43,689 bases of DNA from an uncultured Clostridium sp. (GTDB taxonomy: Bacteria; Bacillota; Clostridia; Lachnospirales; Lachnospiraceae): contig CALHQJ010000083.1 of assembly GCA_938036545.1 (NCBI GenBank), positions 1 through 43,689 of the forward strand, written 5' to 3'. Positions 38,837 through 43,689 of the stretch are shown piece after piece. The notes under the pieces are model-generated. The model searched no databases and had not been told where the DNA came from. It saw nothing but the letters and a program-made list of their open reading frames with translations. Both the position numbers and the translations under genes were made by a program. Numbering within the stretch: position 1 is the first letter of the stretch; the number at the start of each line of letters is the position of its first letter.

Positions 38837-41128
38837 ATGAAAGCTGTTTCTACCCGCAACAGGCGTATACTTGTAACACTGGTACACGTCCTGTTTTTTA
38901 TGCTTACCCTGATGGGAATCTGTCTTCTTTATGCCAATTCCGACTATGGTCAGGGAATCAGCTGGCTTCGTCGGGCATCCTATTCGGATACCTCTGCTTT
39001 TACAAACCAGTTTGAATACGATGTCAATCAGGTATTTGAATACGCTAAGTACCGGCAGGTATTTGAAACCAACGGCAATCTGGATATGTCCAAGGTTATT
39101 GTTACTGTCAGTGATGGAAATCCAAATAATGAGCTGGACTATACCGTAGAAGAAATCGTCGACTACGCCAAGGTTCATGGTTATACCCTGAATAAAAACT
39201 GGGAAATTACAGATATTCCTGTTTCTGAGGAATTAGAGGACGAACCTCTTTTATACGTTACCCAAAAGGCCTACGATCCTGAGGCTGAGTATACTGAACC
39301 TATGGATGCTTATATGACGCTGTCCGACATTTCCTATGAGGTTTTGTCCCATTTAGGTGCTTATTCCTACGTCCGCTATAACCTGATTGAGGAAAAAAGC
39401 AATTTTCATTTTCTATTATCCTATTGGGAAGATGATTCAAAGCCTCTGCTCTTTTCCAATACGGATATGACAGTTAATGAATTTCGTCAGTGCGATCGTT
39501 ATGCTATTTTTTCTACGGACACATTAATCGGCGAATCAAATCTGCCCCAGGAACCGCTTTACGTTTCTTCTATGTTGAAGGAATACTCTCCTTACGTAGA
39601 AGGCAATGGGATTTTTCTGGCAGCTGTCGACACCTCTTATCCGGCAAATGACGCCTATTTTACCGAAAATCAACAATTTTTAAGAACCCAGAAAGGCTAT
39701 GCTGCCGGTTTGATTTCACTGATTACAGGATTTTTGGGGTGCCTGATTACCTTTGCCTATCTGGCTTATTATACAGGCTGGAAAACCACGGAACGCTCAG
39801 AACGATACTTTTTCAGATTTGACTTTCTCCCTATGGAAATAACTGTACTATGTTCCATTGTCCTGATTATTTTCGGGGTTTATCTCTGCGACAATCTGGG
39901 AATCGCAATTTTGGACCTTATTTTCTCAGGAGACGGTTTAATTTTTATGGGACATGTATTGGAAGGAGCGCTGATCTATGTAATATCCTTCATTCTGTTG
40001 TTTAGTTTAATCCGCCAGTACAAAGCAAAAACTCTGTGGAAAAATTCCCTAATCCGGAAATTCGCCCAGGATATGTCCGATTATTTTTCCAAACAGAAGT
40101 TTTCCATTTCCCTTATTTACTATTATCTTGGATTTTTAGTAATCAATCTGCTGTTTGCCTTTATTTCAATTTATTTGTTTTATAACCTGGAACGCTTAAT
40201 CTATAAGCTCAGTCTGTTCCTTTTAATTCTGGTTTGGATTGCCGGAGATCTGTGGGTATTCCAGCAGCTTTACCGGAAAGCCGTACAGCAGGATAAGCTC
40301 AATGAAGCCATTTCCAACATTTCCGGCGGCGATACCCGATACTGTGTAGATTTAAAACAGTTTAACGGTCGGGAACGCTCCATTGCCGAACACATTAACA
40401 GCATTGGAAGCGGTCTGGATACGGCTATTCAGGAGCGGGTAAAGAGCGAGCGGATGAAGACCGACCTAATTACCAATGTTTCCCATGATTTGAAGACCCC
40501 TCTTACTTCCATTATCAACTATGTGGATCTCATCAAACGTGAAAATCTTCAAAATCCAAAAGTTCAGGAATATTTGGAAGTATTGGAGCAAAAATCCCAG
40601 CGTCTGAAAACCCTGACTGAGGATTTGGTTGAAGCCTCAAAAGCCAGTTCCGGCAATCTGAAGTTAGATATGAGGGAAATCGACTTTGTAGAACTGGTTC
40701 AACAGACCAATGGAGAATTTGAAGAAAAGTTTGCCAAGCGTTCTTTGGAGCTTATCAGTAATCTGCCAGATGAGACCATTCTCATTGAAGCAGACGGAGG
40801 CCAGCTGTGGCGGGTTCTGGAAAACCTCTACAACAATACCTTCAAATACGCAATGGCGCACAGCCGCGTCTATATTGATATGATTCGTGAGAATAATCAG
40901 GTACTTTTTACGATTAAGAACATCTCCGATCATCCCCTAAATATTACAGGAAGTGAACTTACAGAGCGGTTTGTCCGCGGAGACGTGTCCCGAACAACAG
41001 AAGGAAGCGGCCTTGGACTTTCTATCGCCCAAAGCCTTACCAGGCTTCAAAATGGCACCTTTGATATTATTATTGACGGCGACTTATTTAAGGCATGTGT
41101 GCGCTTTCCCATTAAATCCAGCTCATAA
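38837..41128 (+). CDS. Multi-pass sensor histidine kinase with large ectodomain
   Basis: A 763-residue kinase, partner of the preceding regulator; CAGGAG lies 6 nt before the ATG. TM1 is about residues 11-33. An extracytoplasmic domain of ~250 residues follows ('FTNQFEYDVNQVFEYAKYRQVF', 'YEVLSHLGAYSYVRYNLIEE'), with no known fold by eye. About five further TM segments lie between ~288 and ~480, then a linker with a HAMP-like helix. HisKA has 'TNVSHDLKTPLTSIINYVDLI' (H550). HATPase_c has 'LWRVLENLYNNTFKYAM' and 'GSGLGLSIAQSLTRLQNG'. In the N-box the usual D-N-A-x-K is N-N-T-F-K, and the G1 box is hard to find ('TIKNISDHPLN'), so the ATP site is of the divergent VanS-like sort. The stimulus is unknown. 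Confidence 0.93.
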   Translation: MKAVSTRNRRILVTLVHVLFFMLTLMGICLLYANSDYGQGISWLRRASYSDTSAFTNQFEYDVNQVFEYAKYRQVFETNGNLDMSKVIVTVSDGNPNNELDYTVEEIVDYAKVHGYTLNKNWEITDIPVSEELEDEPLLYVTQKAYDPEAEYTEPMDAYMTLSDISYEVLSHLGAYSYVRYNLIEEKSNFHFLLSYWEDDSKPLLFSNTDMTVNEFRQCDRYAIFSTDTLIGESNLPQEPLYVSSMLKEYSPYVEGNGIFLAAVDTSYPANDAYFTENQQFLRTQKGYAAGLISLITGFLGCLITFAYLAYYTGWKTTERSERYFFRFDFLPMEITVLCSIVLIIFGVYLCDNLGIAILDLIFSGDGLIFMGHVLEGALIYVISFILLFSLIRQYKAKTLWKNSLIRKFAQDMSDYFSKQKFSISLIYYYLGFLVINLLFAFISIYLFYNLERLIYKLSLFLLILVWIAGDLWVFQQLYRKAVQQDKLNEAISNISGGDTRYCVDLKQFNGRERSIAEHINSIGSGLDTAIQERVKSERMKTDLITNVSHDLKTPLTSIINYVDLIKRENLQNPKVQEYLEVLEQKSQRLKTLTEDLVEASKASSGNLKLDMREIDFVELVQQTNGEFEEKFAKRSLELISNLPDETILIEADGGQLWRVLENLYNNTFKYAMAHSRVYIDMIRENNQVLFTIKNISDHPLNITGSELTERFVRGDVSRTTEGSGLGLSIAQSLTRLQNGTFDIIIDGDLFKACVRFPIKSSS

Positions 41129-41167
41129 AAGGCCCAGAAACAGCCCTTTGCCGAATCGCCCTGAATC

Positions 41168-41230
41168 AAAAAGGATTCATCCCTGCAGTTCCGATCTGTC
41201 CCAGCCGGATGCAGTTGATGAATCCTTTTT
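41168..41230. terminator. Bidirectional terminator between convergent genes
   Basis: AAAAAGGATTCATC (41168-41181) and GATGAATCCTTTTT (41217-41230) form a perfect 14-bp stem. The 35-nt apex contains an inner CTGCA/TGCAG helix. A/T runs on both sides give U-tracts in both directions. It serves the kinase (+) and NlpC/P60 (-) genes. Confidence 0.88.
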
Positions 41231-41279
41231 ATTTTAATCTCTGCTTCGTTTCAATTTATTTCTAAACAATCCTGTACTT

Positions 41280-42950
41280 TTATCCGAAAATTCTCCATGC
41301 ACAGATGAAATTATTTGCCCACCAGGAGCTTAAGCCTCTGTGTACTACACGGCCATTACTGGACGATGCGTCAATCACCGTGCCGCCTCCGGCAGCAATG
41401 CCTACGTGTCCTCTTACGACTACAATATCTCCTGCCTGAATATCTGAGAAGTTAGTAATCTTGGTATAACGGCCTACATTTCTCCATCCTGACGAAGTAA
41501 GGTAACTCTGTTTTACACCTACCTGATTGAGACACCAGTATACAAATCCAGAACAGTCAAATGAATTGGGTCCTTTTGCTCCCCAGACATAAGGGCAGCC
41601 TATCTTGGACTGGGCCACTGCAATTAAGCTGGAGACGCCACCGCTATTATGAATGACACCGCCTCCGCTGCTTCCTCCTGACGAACTTCCGCCTGAAGAA
41701 CTGCCTCCGGATGAGCCTGACGGTCTTTTATTTCCTCCAGAAGAACCAGAACTGCTGCTTCCGGAAGAGCCGCTGTTTGCCGGAGCTTTTTTCACATTAT
41801 CTCCTGTCAGCTTTGCCAAAGTCTGTGCGCCTACCGTACCGTCTACAGACAGCTTGTTTTGTCTCTGGAAGTTTTTAACTGCATTTTCTGTAATCTCTCC
41901 ATAGTAGCCCGTAGCATTTCCGGCATTTAGGTATCCGTACTTGCTCAACAATGTCTGAACCTTCTGAACCATCTCGCTCTGATCGCCCAACCGCAGGCCA
42001 TTAGGCACTGCAGAAGAACTGTTTAAAACATCTCTGGTAGATGGTCCTAAATATCCATCTACAATCAAGTCGTTACGGGACTGGAACTGCTTAATCGCTG
42101 TTGCCGTATCTCCTCCAAAAGTCCCGTCTGGAACTGTCATCAAATATCCCAACGCCTTCAATCTCTCTTGAGCAGCCAGCACAACCTCGCTCTTTTCTCC
42201 ATATGCAAGGAAATTCGCTTTAATCTCATCACTGTACAACAGGTTCATTGTCTTCTGGCCTACTTTTCCGTCTGCCTCCAGGCCATTGACCTCCTGAAGC
42301 TTTAAGACAGCGGCTTCTGTTGAATCTCCGAAATTGCCGGTTACTAAATCAGAAGAAGCCAGATATCCCAATTCATAAAGACGAACCTGAAGCTGAGAAA
42401 TATCGTCGCCCTCATCGCCTTTTTGAGCTGCATAATATTTTGCACTGGGATCCATAATTGCATCATAGGTAGCGCTTCCTACAATACCATCTATTGCCAG
42501 CTTGTTTTGTCTCTGGAAAATCTTTACCGCACGTTCTGTCTGAGTTCCATAATAATCGGTGGGTTCATCGCTGTCCATAAATCCCAATTCCATCAGTCGG
42601 CTCTGCAGATTCACAACTGCGGAGTGCCGGTCTCCTACTCGAATGTATTCCGGCATCGGCTCTACCTGCGGAACCGTTATTGCAATATTAGGAAGAAGCT
42701 GTCCGTCCGGGTCTAATGGCGGAATTGACTCAGGTGCTGTCGTAATCTCCGTAACAACGGATTCCGTCACTGCCGCTGCTGATGCCATATCGCTGCTTTC
42801 GGCCTGAATTCCTCCATTGGATGTTTCTTCACTGCAGGCTGTACTAAAAATCCCAGCCGATGCAATTGCTGCCGTCAGAGCCGCATATACGCCAAACCTT
42901 CGCAGGCTTTTCTTTCCGCAATTCTCTGTTATCGTTTTTCTCGTTCTCAT
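41280..42950 (-). CDS. Secreted NlpC/P60 peptidoglycan hydrolase with four PG-binding repeats
   Basis: A 556-residue cell-wall enzyme; AGAAGGG lies ~9 nt before the ATG at 42950. The N-terminal export signal has hydrophobic 'FGVYAALTAAIASAGIF' followed by 'STAC', a Cys that could be lipidated although the -3 residue is atypical. An acidic/Thr spacer precedes four PG_binding_1 repeats (about 110-390; for example 'LQSRLMELGF...DGIVGSATYDAIM'). A ~55-residue Ser/Gly linker follows. The C-terminal NlpC/P60 domain has 'SFDCSGFVYWCLNQVG' (nucleophile Cys), 'GDIVVVRGHVGIAAGGG' (His) and 'VIDASSS' (third position). It likely cleaves stem peptides (D-Glu-diaminopimelate type). It has its own promoter and terminator. 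Confidence 0.96.
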   Translation of the reverse strand: MRTRKTITENCGKKSLRRFGVYAALTAAIASAGIFSTACSEETSNGGIQAESSDMASAAAVTESVVTEITTAPESIPPLDPDGQLLPNIAITVPQVEPMPEYIRVGDRHSAVVNLQSRLMELGFMDSDEPTDYYGTQTERAVKIFQRQNKLAIDGIVGSATYDAIMDPSAKYYAAQKGDEGDDISQLQVRLYELGYLASSDLVTGNFGDSTEAAVLKLQEVNGLEADGKVGQKTMNLLYSDEIKANFLAYGEKSEVVLAAQERLKALGYLMTVPDGTFGGDTATAIKQFQSRNDLIVDGYLGPSTRDVLNSSSAVPNGLRLGDQSEMVQKVQTLLSKYGYLNAGNATGYYGEITENAVKNFQRQNKLSVDGTVGAQTLAKLTGDNVKKAPANSGSSGSSSSGSSGGNKRPSGSSGGSSSGGSSSGGSSGGGVIHNSGGVSSLIAVAQSKIGCPYVWGAKGPNSFDCSGFVYWCLNQVGVKQSYLTSSGWRNVGRYTKITNFSDIQAGDIVVVRGHVGIAAGGGTVIDASSSNGRVVHRGLSSWWANNFICAWRIFG

Positions 42951-43027
42951 TAAAAGATTCCCTTCTATCACTAACTATCCAGTAACTTTATCTGTCACTT
43001 TTCCATGATTTTTGTCGGATCAGAATT

Positions 43028-43056
43028 ATTTTACCATACTTTCTGCGGAAAGATAA
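43028..43056 (-). promoter_or_regulatory. Promoter of the NlpC/P60 gene
   Basis: Minus strand: TTATCT (43051-43056), 17-nt spacer ending TGG, TAAAAT (43028-43033), giving an extended -10 (TGgTAAAAT). A leader of ~70 nt to the ATG follows. Confidence 0.65.
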
Positions 43057-43102
43057 CCTGTAATTTTTACAAAATCATTAATATATTTAAAATCCTTTTT
43101 TG

Positions 43103-43151
43103 CAATGAAAAGGACGGATACTAATTCTCTTTTTGAATTAATATCCGTCCT
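43103..43151 (-). terminator. Long hairpin with U-rich tail closing the candidate RNA
   Basis: Arms 43111-43127 and 43135-43151 form a 17-bp stem with one mismatch (AGGACGGATA-x-TAATTC), a 7-nt loop, and TTTTCATT after it on the minus strand. No protein gene lies immediately upstream of it on that strand. Confidence 0.65.
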
Positions 43152-43166
43152 AGAACATATTATCCA

Positions 43167-43490
43167 TTGGACTTTACCTCTATTTCTTTTATCTATGTTA
43201 ATTTTTAATGCGAAACTTTCATTCGCTTTTGATAAAACCCTCTATTATCATTTTTTATGTTCTCTATTATAATCTAATTCATTTATACCAATACTTCTTA
43301 TCGATTATTTAATATTATGTCTTATGCTTTTCCAAGTATTTCATAATACTTTCTCGTCATATTACAAAATCCTGTACTTTCTGCATGTTGTCCATCTTAT
43401 TTTTTATCGCTTTCAGTACGTTTATATTTGAATTTTATTAATAATAAAGGTTTCCTGAGGATTAACTAATTAGTACTTTGGACTGTACCT
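43167..43490. repeat. Spaced 13-bp near-identical repeat in the AT-rich end
   Basis: TTGGACTTTACCT (43167-43179) and TTGGACTGTACCT (43478-43490) differ at one base and lie at the two ends of the candidate transcript. Such a match in 75-80% AT DNA is notable but could still be chance. Confidence 0.5.
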
Positions 43491-43539
43491 CCTTTTCTTA
43501 GATTTTTGTTTGTTTTTATTTCTTTGTTTTGATGGTTTC

Positions 43540-43568
43540 ATTATACATGACTTGCCCCAGTTTGTCAA
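43540..43568 (-). promoter_or_regulatory. Perfect-consensus sigma-A promoter
   Basis: Minus strand: TTGACA (43563-43568), exactly 17 nt, TATAAT (43540-43545). It is the only promoter in this window with both hexamers and the spacing perfect, and it faces gene-free DNA. Confidence 0.85.
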
Positions 43569-43689
43569 TACTATTTTTAATTTTTCTCAATAAATTTTGA
43601 TACTTTTTAAATTGTATAGTATTTTTCTAAAAATATATGTTTTTTATATTATTTTTACAGTTATTATTTTTTGTATTCAAACGATTATA

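Larger units (their letters stand above)
43103..43533 (-). ncRNA. Candidate ~430-nt non-coding transcript (AT-rich)
   Basis: A perfect promoter at 43540-43568 and a terminator-like hairpin at 43111-43151 bracket DNA without any open frame of 60 codons on either strand. On the transcribed strand the longest ATG-started frames I find are ~12 codons and lack ribosome sites. An AAAAGGAGG sits ~40 nt after the presumed +1, but no start codon follows at usable distance. The 13-mer AGGTACAGTCCAA (near the 5' end) recurs as AGGTAAAGTCCAA near the 3' end. It may be a regulatory RNA, a decayed gene, or a leader whose gene was lost. Confidence 0.4.

Noticed and set aside
41653..41904. Plus-strand Pro/Glu-rich open frame within the NlpC/P60 gene
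   Set aside because: It is the antisense reading of the Ser/Gly linker, low-complexity by origin.
43111..43151. Inverted repeat as end of an insertion sequence
   Set aside because: No transposase, target duplication or partner repeat is found; the loop and U-rich tail fit a terminator better.
1..43689. CRISPR arrays, tRNA/rRNA genes, prophage or transposon genes
   Set aside because: No regularly spaced repeats, no cloverleaf or rRNA sequence that I can recognise, and no integrase, transposase or phage structural protein among the reading frames.

Overview
This 43.7 kb window looks like a chromosome segment from a spore-forming, low-to-mid GC Firmicute of the Lachnospiraceae type (Clostridium cluster XIVa). 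The basis is SpoVG and a YyaC-type sporulation protein, the paired GlgC/GlgD subunits, a clostridial Tad locus (DUF5702, DUF6382-FHA), strong AGGAGG ribosome sites and sigma-A promoters. I see no rRNA, tRNA, CRISPR array, phage or insertion sequence. This is inference from gene content; no database was searched.

Left part (1-3.5 kb, + strand): the end of an OmpR-type response regulator, its histidine kinase, and two tandem secreted paralogues with aromatic cell-wall-binding repeats. The second paralogue is broken by an in-frame TAG. Next (3.6-11 kb, - strand): ROK glucokinase, a DUF5711-like membrane protein, a LysM membrane protein whose N-terminal domain resembles a catalytically dead JAMM/MPN domain, yyaC, spoVG, and glgC-glgD for ADP-glucose synthesis. 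glgC and asnS diverge from two good promoters. From 12.7 to 21.3 kb there are mostly housekeeping or unknown genes: a YhaO/YhaN-like nuclease and ATPase pair, ridA, two unrecognised coiled-coil/membrane proteins around a small gene, mtnN, a cation:proton antiporter and a TSCPD protein.

Centre (21.3-33.7 kb, - strand): a Tad (type IVc) pilus operon reading prepilin peptidase, TadZ, TadA, TadB, TadC, Flp pilin, DUF5702 protein, TadE-like, a second prepilin peptidase, a second TadE-like, and an FHA protein. An MBOAT/SGNH O-acyltransferase pair follows on the same strand. Oddities include two peptidases in one locus, a long tadA/tadB coding overlap, an altered TadZ P-loop, and a TadE-like protein with a 64-residue leader and two H/C-C-x2-C modules.

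Right part (33.9-43.7 kb): divergent from tad is an ArsR-type regulator followed by a DUF2508 protein, a GH13 enzyme and branching enzyme glgB, so glycogen and maltodextrin genes occur in two operons here. Then come a second two-component system and, convergent, a secreted NlpC/P60 peptidase with four peptidoglycan-binding repeats. The last ~500 bp are very AT-rich and gene-free, yet hold a perfect sigma-A promoter (- strand) and a terminator-like hairpin about 430 nt downstream. This is a candidate small RNA gene.

Overall the window combines envelope sensing and remodelling (two two-component systems, wall-binding proteins, NlpC/P60, LysM, O-acylation, Tad pili) with glycogen storage and sporulation genes.
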